A stretch of DNA of 64,000 bases from Methanocella paludicola SANAE (GTDB lineage Archaea > Halobacteriota > Methanocellia > Methanocellales > Methanocellaceae): NCBI RefSeq assembly GCF_000011005.1, contig NC_013665.1, forward strand, positions 1,961,501 to 2,025,500. The letters run 5' to 3'. Position 1 is the stretch's first letter, and each line of letters starts with the position of its first letter. Position numbers and translations under genes: made by a program. Shown here piece after piece: positions 7,633-16,335 of the stretch. Below the pieces are notes generated by a model that was given only the letters and a program-made list of their open reading frames with translations, made no database searches and was not told the origin of the DNA.

Positions 7633-8880
7633 GTGAGATACGTGGGGACGATCACTGAAGAAATACTCGGGCGAGCCTCAGGGAAAAAGGCTCATGCCGG
7701 CGATTTCATTATTGCAAGGGTAGATTATGCCATGAGCCACGACGGCACGTCGGTGCTGGCGGTCAAGGCCTTTAAGGATATGCTGGTAGAGAAGGTCTGG
7801 GACCCCGGCCGGATCATTATTCCTTTTGACCATCTGGCGCCTGCCAACAATGAGACGACGGCGCTGCTTCAGAAGGAGCTTCGTGAGTGGGCGGCTGCTC
7901 AGAAGATATCGCATTTATATGATGTGGGCGAGGGCATCTGCCACCAGGTCATGGCTGAGAAGGGCTTTGCTCTACCGGGGAAAGTGATCGTGGGCGCCGA
8001 CTCGCACTCGTGCACGTATGGCGCCTTCGGCGCCTTCGGTACAGGCGTCGGCGCCACCGACATGGCGGAAATTTATGCCTCGGGCAAACTCTGGTTCCGC
8101 GTACCCGAGACCATCGAGGTCACAGTGGATGGAAGGTTCCCGAAAGGTGTAACGGCCAAGGATATCACGCTCCGCATCATCAAGGATATCAAGACCGATG
8201 GTGCCGCTTATAAAGCGCTCGAGTTTTATGGTACTACCATCGAGGCGATGTCCATGTCGGGCCGCATGACCTTATGCAACATGGCCATTGAAATGGGAGC
8301 TAAGGCTGGTATCGTTCCCCCGGACGCAAAGACCGGGGCGTATCTGAAAGACAGGTCCGCCGAGCCTTATTCGCCGGTCATCGCGAATGATCCCACGTAT
8401 TGCGACTCGTATCATTTTGACTCAAACATTTCCCCGCAGGTCGCCTGTCCGATCGATGTAGATAACGTCCACGATATCGAGGAGGTCGAGGGCACGCATG
8501 TCGATCAGGTGCTCATCGGCTCCTGCACCAATGGCCGGCTCGAAGACCTTGAATCGGCCGCAAGCATCCTTAAAGGAAGGAAGGTCAAATGCAGGACGCT
8601 CGTTATCCCCGCTTCCAGAAGCGTTATGCTCGAAGCGGTCAATTCAGGCATCGCCGCTACTTTATTATCCGCCGGAGCCACGATCTGTAATCCCGGCTGC
8701 GGCCCCTGCCTGGGCGGCCACATGGGCGTCATGGCCGAAGGAGAAGCCTGCATGTCCACAACGAACCGTAATTTCAAAGGACGCATGGGCAAAGGCGCCG
8801 ATGTATACCTGGGCTCGCCGCTGACCGCGGCCGCTACTGCCGTAGAAGGAAAGATAGCGGACCCGAGGCGGTACCTATGA
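7633..8880 (+). CDS. aksD: Methanogen homoaconitase large subunit
   Basis: The 415-residue protein is an aconitase-superfamily large subunit. It shows [23 protein letters not shown] near residue 115, [14 protein letters not shown] and [11 protein letters not shown], which together give the three cluster-binding cysteines. Size and two-subunit design match LeuC/HacA-type archaeal enzymes. With AksE it dehydrates and rehydrates homocitrate and its longer homologues. The start is a GTG at 7633 with GGACGAG upstream. The stop overlaps the aksE start (ATGA), the first link of a four-gene coupled operon. A role in leucine synthesis cannot be excluded from sequence alone, but the neighbours favour coenzyme B. 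Confidence 0.85.
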   Translation: MRYVGTITEEILGRASGKKAHAGDFIIARVDYAMSHDGTSVLAVKAFKDMLVEKVWDPGRIIIPFDHLAPANNETTALLQKELREWAAAQKISHLYDVGEGICHQVMAEKGFALPGKVIVGADSHSCTYGAFGAFGTGVGATDMAEIYASGKLWFRVPETIEVTVDGRFPKGVTAKDITLRIIKDIKTDGAAYKALEFYGTTIEAMSMSGRMTLCNMAIEMGAKAGIVPPDAKTGAYLKDRSAEPYSPVIANDPTYCDSYHFDSNISPQVACPIDVDNVHDIEEVEGTHVDQVLIGSCTNGRLEDLESAASILKGRKVKCRTLVIPASRSVMLEAVNSGIAATLLSAGATICNPGCGPCLGGHMGVMAEGEACMSTTNRNFKGRMGKGADVYLGSPLTAAATAVEGKIADPRRYL

Positions 8881-9350
8881 AGTTCAGGGGAAAGGCCTGG
8901 AAGTACGGGGATAACGTGGACACTGATGTCATTATCCCTGGTAAGTACCTGCGAACGGCGGACTTCAAGACGTTCGGCGATCATGCCATGGAGGGCATCG
9001 ACCCTCGATTCAAGCCTGAGCAGGGCGACATCATAGTGGCCGGTAACAACTTCGGCTGCGGCTCGTCACGGGAACAGGCGCCTCTCGCCCTGAAATATGC
9101 CGGTATTAGCTGCGTCGTAGCGAAGTCCTTCGCACGGATCTTCTTCAGGAACGCGATCAATGTGGGGCTGCCCATCGTGGAAGCGGACGTCTTCGATGCC
9201 ATTCAGAAGGGCGATATAGTCGAAGTGGACCTTGACCGAGGCCTGGTCACCATCGGAGGAAAAGAGTATACGAGCACTAAGCTGCCCGAATTCCTCCAGG
9301 ACATATTGAACTCGGGCGGCCTGGTAGCGTACAGGAGGGCAAAAAAATGA
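8877..9350 (+). CDS. aksE: Methanogen homoaconitase small subunit
   Basis: The 157-residue swivel-domain subunit carries [13 protein letters not shown] at the N-terminus and [15 protein letters not shown], the typical small-subunit signature. In this family the loop after the DTD strand helps to set substrate chain length; here it contains YLRT, the form seen in the M. jannaschii enzyme with broad homoaconitase activity (recalled from the family, not checked). It is coupled to aksD by a 4-bp overlap and to aksF in the same way (ATGA), so the subunits are made together. It forms the active site with AksD. Confidence 0.85.
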   Translation: MKFRGKAWKYGDNVDTDVIIPGKYLRTADFKTFGDHAMEGIDPRFKPEQGDIIVAGNNFGCGSSREQAPLALKYAGISCVVAKSFARIFFRNAINVGLPIVEADVFDAIQKGDIVEVDLDRGLVTIGGKEYTSTKLPEFLQDILNSGGLVAYRRAKK

Positions 9351-10318
9351 AAATAGCGGTCCTCCCGGGCGACGGCATCGGGAAAGAGGTCGTTCCGATA
9401 GCGGTCGACGTACTCCGGACGATGCTCCCGGAAGCGGAATACGTTTACGTGGACGTAGGGCATGAGCGATTCACCCGAGAAGGAAAAGCCATGACCAATG
9501 AAGACATCGAGACGATCAAAAAATGCGACTGCATCCTCTTCGGCGCCATCACCTCACCCCCAAAAAAGTGCTATAGAAGCGTCATTCTCACTCTCCGGCA
9601 GGCGCTCGACATGTACGCTAACGTACGGCCTTTTAAGTCATGCTCCATATCTCCGTACAAAGTGGACTTTACTATATACAGGGAAAACTGCGAGGACCTG
9701 TACTGCGGCATGGAAGACGTATCGGATGACCAGGTACTCTCGACACGAAAGATCACCCGCCATGCCAGCGAGCGCATTGCCCGAAAGGCCTGCGGCCATC
9801 CCGGCCTAGAAATGCTCACCATCGTCCACAAGGCCAACGTGCTCCGCTCCTGCGAGCTCTTCCGCGACGTTTGCATCGATATCGCTAAGAAGGCCGGAGT
9901 GCCATACGAGGAAATGCTCGTGGACGCCATGGCCTATAACCTGATACGCAACCCGTCGAGATTCGACGTCATCGTGACCACGAACCTGTTCGGCGATATT
10001 CTGTCCGATGAGGCGGCCGCGCTAATCGGGGGACTGGGCCTGTCGCCCAGCGCCAACATCGGCGACCGTTACGCCCTCTTCGAGCCCGTCCACGGCAGCG
10101 CCCCCGACATCGCCGGAAAAGGCATCGCTAACCCCATTGCCGCGGTGCTGAGCGCTAAAATGCTGCTGGAATGGTCGGGGCATAGGGCAAAAGCTGAATT
10201 TGTACAGGGGGCAGTTGATAGGACGATATCCAACGGCATACTTACCCCGGACATGGGCGGAAAGTTCAAGACCGAGGACGTCGGGCTATCTATAGTAAAG
10301 CACCTGGAGTCACAATGA
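9347..10318 (+). CDS. aksF: Homoisocitrate dehydrogenase AksF
   Basis: The 323-residue protein is a beta-decarboxylating dehydrogenase of the isocitrate/isopropylmalate family: [10 protein letters not shown] at the start, [14 protein letters not shown] in the substrate region, [39 protein letters not shown] for metal binding, and [14 protein letters not shown] for NAD binding. It oxidises and decarboxylates homoisocitrate and its longer homologues, closing each elongation round. It is coupled on both sides by 4-bp overlaps, to aksE and to the uncharacterised gene that follows. LeuB is the main alternative; the operon argues against it. Confidence 0.85.
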   Translation: MKIAVLPGDGIGKEVVPIAVDVLRTMLPEAEYVYVDVGHERFTREGKAMTNEDIETIKKCDCILFGAITSPPKKCYRSVILTLRQALDMYANVRPFKSCSISPYKVDFTIYRENCEDLYCGMEDVSDDQVLSTRKITRHASERIARKACGHPGLEMLTIVHKANVLRSCELFRDVCIDIAKKAGVPYEEMLVDAMAYNLIRNPSRFDVIVTTNLFGDILSDEAAALIGGLGLSPSANIGDRYALFEPVHGSAPDIAGKGIANPIAAVLSAKMLLEWSGHRAKAEFVQGAVDRTISNGILTPDMGGKFKTEDVGLSIVKHLESQ

Positions 10319-11163
10319 TATTTCCCAGCCATTGCCGGCTCATCGGAGTCGTCGACAAGTACGCCCGAGAGGATTACAAGCCCGACGATATCGTTTATTT
10401 TTCATCGCAGTACGTGCTCGTCTTCGAGGCGCCCGATAAATGCGAGGTCTACGAGGTGCAGAGCTGTGGCGAGGGGTTTCTCCGGGAAAAGAAAAGCGCG
10501 CGGAAAATATCGGGGGTCGACGAGACGCTTGTGTATAGCCCGGCAATGGACATCACCAATCGCGCTCACATGATAAAAAAGGCGGCCGAGCTCTGCAAAA
10601 ATAAAATCACTACCGTAGTCTTCAGGGGAGTCGACAGGCATTACAACTTCGTCCACAGGCCCGACACGTCCGAGCTCACGCAGGTCGACGTCTTCGACGT
10701 GGCCCCGCCATGGCCCGCATGGCTCGCGTACAACATCCAGAGGCAGGACGATGCGGGAATGTACGGCGAGCTCATGTTCGACTTCAAATACAACGTCACC
10801 GACCTCAAGGATCTCGAGGACCCTAAAAGGACGACTATTTTCCCCTGCCGGGCCTCCGGCCTCGACGGCCTCTTCCTGGACTCGCTCGACAGGGAACCCG
10901 AAGGCGACATAAAGCTCGTCGGGTGCAACACGTCGAAGCTGATCTTCGAGACGAAGTATCCCGGAAAGCCCTTCGAGCACGTCAATGTATGCCCTTTAAC
11001 TAACGTAAAGCCCGTGCGGCCATTTATTCTAAGGTGCTGCCAGTCCGAAAAGCTTGGCTTAAAAGATATTGGCGGCATCAAGGGCGTGGTGGTACACTGG
11101 GGCTCAAACCCCAGAGAGATATACGAAGCGGTCAGGCTGTTATCCTCAAGCCTCGTACAATAA
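10315..11163 (+). CDS. Uncharacterised protein coupled to aksF
   Basis: I do not recognise a characterised family in this 282-residue soluble protein. It has no signal peptide or membrane segment. Visible features are paired charged segments, cysteines in CEVYEVQSC, an FPCRASGLDGLFLDS stretch, and a C-terminal CCQSEKLGLKDIGGIKG. Its ATG overlaps the aksF stop (ATGA), the same 4-bp overlap as the other aks joints, so it is the fourth member of this operon. The enzymes after 2-oxosuberate in coenzyme B synthesis (decarboxylation to 7-oxoheptanoate, thiolation, threonine phosphate coupling) are not established to my knowledge, so it is a candidate for one of them or for regulating the flux. Confidence 0.7.
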   Translation: MIFPSHCRLIGVVDKYAREDYKPDDIVYFSSQYVLVFEAPDKCEVYEVQSCGEGFLREKKSARKISGVDETLVYSPAMDITNRAHMIKKAAELCKNKITTVVFRGVDRHYNFVHRPDTSELTQVDVFDVAPPWPAWLAYNIQRQDDAGMYGELMFDFKYNVTDLKDLEDPKRTTIFPCRASGLDGLFLDSLDREPEGDIKLVGCNTSKLIFETKYPGKPFEHVNVCPLTNVKPVRPFILRCCQSEKLGLKDIGGIKGVVVHWGSNPREIYEAVRLLSSSLVQ

Positions 11164-11192
11164 CGTTTATAATGCTGCCGCAGCAATGGTAG

Positions 11193-12002
11193 ATGAAGCA
11201 GGGTGCGAATTTGTATAATAAGATCCTGATACCCATCACGCGGACCTCGAACATGAAGTTCCTGGTCAACTTCGTCGATCATTTCCTCAAGCCCGGCGGC
11301 GAGATCACGTTCCTGCACATCATCGCCTCGGACCTTTTTGCCATATCTCCAGCCGAATGGCGTCGGGCCATGAGCACCATCTCCACGACCCATTTATTGA
11401 CCGCGACGGAGGGCATGCGTGTCGATTATAGGGTCAAGAATTCGCTGTCCGTCGCCTCGGGCATCCTTGAAGAGGCGGACGCGGGCGATTATGACCTCAT
11501 ATTATTAGCAACTTCCACCTACAGGAAGCGCCTGAAACATATTTTCGGGAGTAACCTGGACGAGATCGTAAAAAAGGCAAGGGTCGAGACCATCGTTTTC
11601 AGGTATATGGAAGATAAGGCGATGAGCTATAAGAGAATATTGATCCCGACCTCGGGGTACCAGCATTCAGTGGGCGCGGCCGTGCTGGCGGCGGAGCTGC
11701 ACAAAAAGCACGGGAGCGAGATCACGGTCCTCTATATCGGGGAGAACAACGAGGATGCGGCTAAAGCGCTCAGGCCGGTCAGCGAGCGGCTGAACGCGGT
11801 GGGCATCAAGCACAGGGCGTTACACCGGAAAGGCCCCGTCGTGGAGACCATTCTGGACGAGGCGGACCGCGGCTATGACCTGATGATGATAGGGGCCACG
11901 GAGCAGCCCGTACATCATAGCTTTCTTCTGGGCTCAACGGCGGACAGGCTCGTAAAACGGTCACCATGTCCCGTATTGATGGTAAAATCGGTCGGCGGGT
12001 AA
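11193..12002 (+). CDS. Tandem universal-stress-protein (Usp) protein
   Basis: Two Usp domains lie in tandem (about residues 8-135 and 145-268). Both start with the ILIP strand; the second has the nucleotide-binding end GATEQPVHHSFLLGSTAD. In that motif the second glycine of the usual GxxG is replaced (GATE), while the final LGST remains. It is closely similar to the protein at 18925 and to the C-terminal part of the permease at 12094. Start choice is uncertain: ATG 11193 is shown, but a TTG at 11211 behind GGGTG would give L-YNKILIP in register with the paralogue. It probably senses ATP or another nucleotide for the adjacent transporters. Confidence 0.8.
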   Translation: MKQGANLYNKILIPITRTSNMKFLVNFVDHFLKPGGEITFLHIIASDLFAISPAEWRRAMSTISTTHLLTATEGMRVDYRVKNSLSVASGILEEADAGDYDLILLATSTYRKRLKHIFGSNLDEIVKKARVETIVFRYMEDKAMSYKRILIPTSGYQHSVGAAVLAAELHKKHGSEITVLYIGENNEDAAKALRPVSERLNAVGIKHRALHRKGPVVETILDEADRGYDLMMIGATEQPVHHSFLLGSTADRLVKRSPCPVLMVKSVGG

Positions 12003-12093
12003 AATCGTAATCTTTATATACAGGAAGTATAGCTCCGACGATAATGCTTAAATAAGCTTCTTCGACGTTATTTACTTGAAAAGGTCGATATCT

Positions 12094-14580
12094 ATGGCCG
12101 AAGCAAGTAAGCCGGTGCCGTCGCAGATCATGGAGCAAAAAGTCGAGGTCATTAAGTTAAAAAGGGACCTGGGCGTTTTCGGATCGTTTTCCATAGGCTT
12201 CGCAGACGTAGGAGCTGACATTTACGTTGCCCTTGGATTGGTCTTATTTTTCGCCGCAGGAGCGGCGCCGCTCGCCCTGGCCGTGGCGGCTACAGGGTAT
12301 ATCTTCACCGCCCTCAGCTACGCTGAACTTGCCTCCGCCATACCGATGGCCGGGGGAGCGTCCATATTTTCGAGGGAAGCGTTCAACGATTTCTGGGGGT
12401 TCGTCGCGGGATGGGGGCTGCTGCTGGATTACACGATCGATATCGCCCTGTTCGGCTGGATAACGATGGGGTACCTGGGCAGCTTCCTCGGGAACCTCGG
12501 CACTGTCGGAGTCCCATTCGTGGGAACGCTCGCGGGCCTTAACAGTATCAACATACCGGGGGCGACAGGCACACCGGTCTATACATTCCAGGCGATAGGG
12601 ACCATCGCCTTATGTATCTTACTCATGGGCCTGAACTACATCGGCATCCGTGAATCGGCAAAGCTCAACGTTTCACTTTCGATCGTGAGCATATTCAGCG
12701 AGATCGCCTTACTTCTCATAGGCTTTATCCTGGTCTGGAACCTGCCCACGTTCATACACAATATCAGTCAGCTTGGGTCCGGGGTATCCTGGTCGGACTT
12801 CGGATGGGGCATCACCGTGGCCATGGTCTCGTTCATCGGGCTGGAATCCATATCGCAGGCTGCCGAAGAGACGAGGCGGCCGGACAAGACCATCCCGCGA
12901 GCGACGAAAGCGCTCATTGTCGCCGTGATCCTCGCAGGCTTGCTGCTGTGTACGCTGGCGGTGGGCCTTCCCGGGATCACCCCAAAAACGCTGGGCACGA
13001 CATACCAGAACGACCCTGTGACCGGCGTCGCCGCAGGCATCGGCATGGGACTCAACATTAATAACCCACTCGTGATCCTGCTTCCGCTCTGGGTAGGCCT
13101 GCTGGGAGTCTTCATGCTGCTCATGTCCACGAACACGGGGGTCATTGGCGCTTCCCGCGTTACGTACTCTATGTCACGTTACAAGATCATGCCCGTCTGG
13201 TTCAGTAAGCTACATCCCAGATACCGGGTGCCGACCCGGACCATCGTGGTCTTCAGCCTGGCGTCCATCGGCTTCGTCCTGTTCGTCTGGATCATGGGCA
13301 CGTACAAGCTCACCCACGAAGACCCCACGATCATCCTGGGCGACCTCTACAACTACGGCGCCCTCGTATCGTTCATGCTGGTCAACCTGTCGCTCATCGC
13401 GCTCAGGAATCGCCGGCCCGAGCTGTACAGGCCATATAAGTCGCCCTGGGCTTTCGACGTAAAGGTCAAAGGCAGGAACTGGATCGTGCCCATACTTCCA
13501 GTGCTAGGATTCATCGTCTGCCTGTTCGTGTGGATATTAGTGTTGAATTTGCACGAGATCGGGAAGATCGTCGGCACTCTGTGGTTCATCGTCGGCATAG
13601 CGATGTATCTATGGTACCGGAGGGGCCAGAAGTTAAGCTGGAAGGACCATATTCCGGGCACTGAGGTCACGCACCCGGATATCGCCCATGAGTTGCACCC
13701 TGAGATCTCCGTAGAACTAAAAGACAAGTATAAGGTCGAAAAGGAGCTCCTCGTGGCCCGCCAGGCCAAAGCCGCCTATAAGAATATACTGGTACCGCTG
13801 TCCAGGCCCGAGACCATCGACAATATCGTTGATATCGCATGCGACATCGTACAGCAGGGAGGCATCCTGCACCTGGTGACGGCCATCGAGGTGCCGCCGC
13901 AGCTTCCGACGGAAGCGTGCGTGTTAGATGTCCGGAACTCGACCATCCTGCTGGCCGCCTTCGAGAAGGCGAAGGCCCGGGGCGTTATGGCGACGGCGGA
14001 GGCCGTTACCACGAGATCCATCGCCGACGCGATCATACAATCGGCCATCAATAAGGAATGCGACCTCATACTCATGGGCTCAAGCCAGCGCACCGTGACC
14101 GAGAAGGTGCTCTTCGGGAACATAGTGGACCCGGTCTTACGGAACGCTCCATGCGATGTGGCCATATTCAGCTATACCAGCGACACGGAGCCAATAAGCT
14201 ATAATAGGATCCTCGTCCCGACGACGGGATACCTCCATGCCACCAGGGCCCTGAGCATTGCCCTCGATATTGAAAAGAAGTTCAGAGGCAGCGTAACCTC
14301 GATATACGTCGGGAAAGAGGAAGAAAAAGAGCACGCTGAAGCGATCCTGGAGAAGGTCAATATGATGGCGGATGGCACGGGCGTAGAACATTCGGCGGTC
14401 TTCCTCACGGGGAACATCGTCAACAGCATCGTCTCTGCAGCGAAGGACGGCAGCTACGACCTGATCATCATAGGGGCCACGGAGCGGCCCACGTATTATA
14501 AGCAGCTGCTCGGGAGTACGGCGGACGAGATCGTAAAGAGAGCGCCGTGTAATGTCCTCGTCGTAAGGACAAAAAAATAA
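12094..14580 (+). CDS. APC-superfamily permease with two C-terminal Usp domains
   Basis: The N-terminal ~500 residues hold about 12 hydrophobic segments and the APC-type start (GSFSIGFADVGADIYVALGLV, then a GAAPLALAVAATGY helix). After a charged linker, two Usp domains follow (about residues 560-690 and 700-828), the last ending GATERPTYYKQLLGSTADEIV. The substrate is an amino acid or a cation. Some bacterial APC-type proteins such as KimA are potassium importers with a cytosolic regulatory domain, and the kdp genes follow, so potassium is a reasonable guess. A TATA-like box near 12046-12057 favours ATG 12094 over the TTG at 12076. It ends 19 bp before kdpF. Confidence 0.8.
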   Translation: MAEASKPVPSQIMEQKVEVIKLKRDLGVFGSFSIGFADVGADIYVALGLVLFFAAGAAPLALAVAATGYIFTALSYAELASAIPMAGGASIFSREAFNDFWGFVAGWGLLLDYTIDIALFGWITMGYLGSFLGNLGTVGVPFVGTLAGLNSINIPGATGTPVYTFQAIGTIALCILLMGLNYIGIRESAKLNVSLSIVSIFSEIALLLIGFILVWNLPTFIHNISQLGSGVSWSDFGWGITVAMVSFIGLESISQAAEETRRPDKTIPRATKALIVAVILAGLLLCTLAVGLPGITPKTLGTTYQNDPVTGVAAGIGMGLNINNPLVILLPLWVGLLGVFMLLMSTNTGVIGASRVTYSMSRYKIMPVWFSKLHPRYRVPTRTIVVFSLASIGFVLFVWIMGTYKLTHEDPTIILGDLYNYGALVSFMLVNLSLIALRNRRPELYRPYKSPWAFDVKVKGRNWIVPILPVLGFIVCLFVWILVLNLHEIGKIVGTLWFIVGIAMYLWYRRGQKLSWKDHIPGTEVTHPDIAHELHPEISVELKDKYKVEKELLVARQAKAAYKNILVPLSRPETIDNIVDIACDIVQQGGILHLVTAIEVPPQLPTEACVLDVRNSTILLAAFEKAKARGVMATAEAVTTRSIADAIIQSAINKECDLILMGSSQRTVTEKVLFGNIVDPVLRNAPCDVAIFSYTSDTEPISYNRILVPTTGYLHATRALSIALDIEKKFRGSVTSIYVGKEEEKEHAEAILEKVNMMADGTGVEHSAVFLTGNIVNSIVSAAKDGSYDLIIIGATERPTYYKQLLGSTADEIVKRAPCNVLVVRTKK

Positions 14581-14599
14581 TGTCAGGATTGGGGAGCCT

Positions 14600-14689
14600 A
14601 TGCAGATCGGGATATACATCGTGATAGCGTCCGTGATAATAGCGTTCGCGTACCTGGTCTATGCCCTCATATTCCCGGAAAAGTTCTAG
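14600..14689 (+). CDS. kdpF: KdpF, small subunit of the potassium ATPase
   Basis: A 29-residue frame, MQIGIYIVIASVIIAFAYLV then YALIFPEKF, sits between the permease and kdpA. One membrane helix, a C-terminal YALIFPEKF tail and the position directly before kdpA are exactly those of KdpF, a lipid-like stabiliser of the KdpABC complex. GGGGAG upstream (about 14591-14596) is a good ribosome-binding site. kdpA starts 8 bp after the stop. Confidence 0.88.
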   Translation: MQIGIYIVIASVIIAFAYLVYALIFPEKF

Positions 14690-14697
14690 GTGATTGT

Positions 14698-16335
14698 ATG
14701 GGGTTTTTATTTGGTATGGTCCAGATATTACCGATAATACTGCTGGCGCTTATCCTTGCTATACCGCTGGGCGAGTACCTGGCACTTGTATTTTCAGGTA
14801 AGAGGGCTCCACTGGAGCCGGCATTTAGCCCGATAGAGAAGGCCCTGTCGAGGCTATTGATGGGCATGGACCGCCACCCGATGGACTGGAAGGAGTACGC
14901 CCTTTCGCTCCTTGCCCTCAACGCACTCCTCTGGGCTGTCGCATTTGCCATTCTTTATTCGGCGGGGATGAGCCCGGATCTTGCCTTCCACACGGCCACG
15001 TCCTTCGTGACCAACACGGACCAGCAGCACTACTCCGGGGACACGTTGAGCCCGGCGGCCCAGATGCTCGCGCTCACGATGCTCATGTTCGCCTCCGCCG
15101 CGACGGGTATCTCGTCGGCGTTCGCGTTGATCAGGGGGCTATTAGCGACCGATGGAAAGCTCGGGAATTTTTTCTCCGATTTTATCAAGTGTATCGTCAG
15201 AGTATTACTACCCGGCGCCTTCATGGTGGCGATCGTATTTGTGGCGTGCGGCATACCCCAGACGCTCGGGGGCTCTCTCGATGTAAAAACAATTACGGGA
15301 CTCATGCAATCGATACCCCTCGGCCCGGTGGCCTCGCTCGAGTCCATCAAGTATCTCGGCACGAACGGCGGCGGCTACTATGGCGCCAACTCGGCCCATC
15401 CGTTCGAGAACCCGTCGCCCCTGACGAACGTCATACAAAATATTCTGGCGCTATTGATACCGTTCTCGATACCGTACGCGTTCGGCATCATGGCAGGGAA
15501 AAGGCGGCAGGGAGCCATCATCCTCATCGCGATGCTCGTCATATTCGTTACCGGCGCGGCACTGATGCTGGCCGGCGAGGGATGGAACCCGGCATTGCCA
15601 CTGAATTATCCTGACGGCTACCTGGAAGGAAAAGAACAGCGCTTTACCGCTTACGAGACCACTTTTTTCCTGGCGGTCGATACGTTCGTGCAATCGGGAG
15701 GCACATCCGGCTCGGTCACGTCGATGATGCCGGACGCGATACTCGGGGCGATGTCGGGCATGATGATGCAGTGCACCCCCGGCGGCGTCGGGGCCGGCTT
15801 CGACGTCATGCTCGTCTTTATTTTATTATCGGTGTTCATCGCCGGCCTCATGGTCGGAAGGACGCCGGAATTCTTAGGGAAGAAGGTCGAGCCGAACGAG
15901 ATGAAGCTGGTCGCGCTCGTGATCATCATCCATCCCATCCTGGTCCTGCTCCCGACGGCCCTCACGATCATCGTGAACCCGCATGCCGCCCTGAACCCGG
16001 GCCCCCGGGGCTTCAGCGAGATCATGTACGAGTTCCTGTCGGCGTCGGCGAATAACGGGTCGGGCATGGCAGGGCTTGCCAACACGACGCCCTATTTCAA
16101 TATCCTGTCGGGGCTTATGATCGCCACAGGCCGATACGTGCCCCTGGTCGCCATGATCGCCATCGCCGGGCTCCTCTCGCGAAAAAAGCCCATCGAGGCG
16201 ACGACCGGCACGCTGCCTACGGATAATCCCACGTTCCTGTTGTTCCTGATAGGCATCATCGTCATCGTGGGCGCCATCACGTTCCTTCCCGTACTGACCT
16301 TCGGGCCGCTCGCCGAGCTGCTGGGAGGGACATAG
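14698..16335 (+). CDS. kdpA: Potassium-transporting ATPase, channel subunit KdpA
   Basis: The 545-residue protein is the full-length potassium-translocating subunit, related to the Trk/Ktr/HKT fold. The selectivity-filter regions are visible, such as TSFVTNTDQQHYSG, GTNGGGYYGANSAHPFENP, SGGTSGS and SASANNGSGMAG. KdpA binds potassium from outside with high affinity and passes it to KdpB. It begins 8 bp after kdpF, and kdpB starts directly after its stop (TAGATG). No truncation is seen. Confidence 0.95.
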   Translation: MGFLFGMVQILPIILLALILAIPLGEYLALVFSGKRAPLEPAFSPIEKALSRLLMGMDRHPMDWKEYALSLLALNALLWAVAFAILYSAGMSPDLAFHTATSFVTNTDQQHYSGDTLSPAAQMLALTMLMFASAATGISSAFALIRGLLATDGKLGNFFSDFIKCIVRVLLPGAFMVAIVFVACGIPQTLGGSLDVKTITGLMQSIPLGPVASLESIKYLGTNGGGYYGANSAHPFENPSPLTNVIQNILALLIPFSIPYAFGIMAGKRRQGAIILIAMLVIFVTGAALMLAGEGWNPALPLNYPDGYLEGKEQRFTAYETTFFLAVDTFVQSGGTSGSVTSMMPDAILGAMSGMMMQCTPGGVGAGFDVMLVFILLSVFIAGLMVGRTPEFLGKKVEPNEMKLVALVIIIHPILVLLPTALTIIVNPHAALNPGPRGFSEIMYEFLSASANNGSGMAGLANTTPYFNILSGLMIATGRYVPLVAMIAIAGLLSRKKPIEATTGTLPTDNPTFLLFLIGIIVIVGAITFLPVLTFGPLAELLGGT

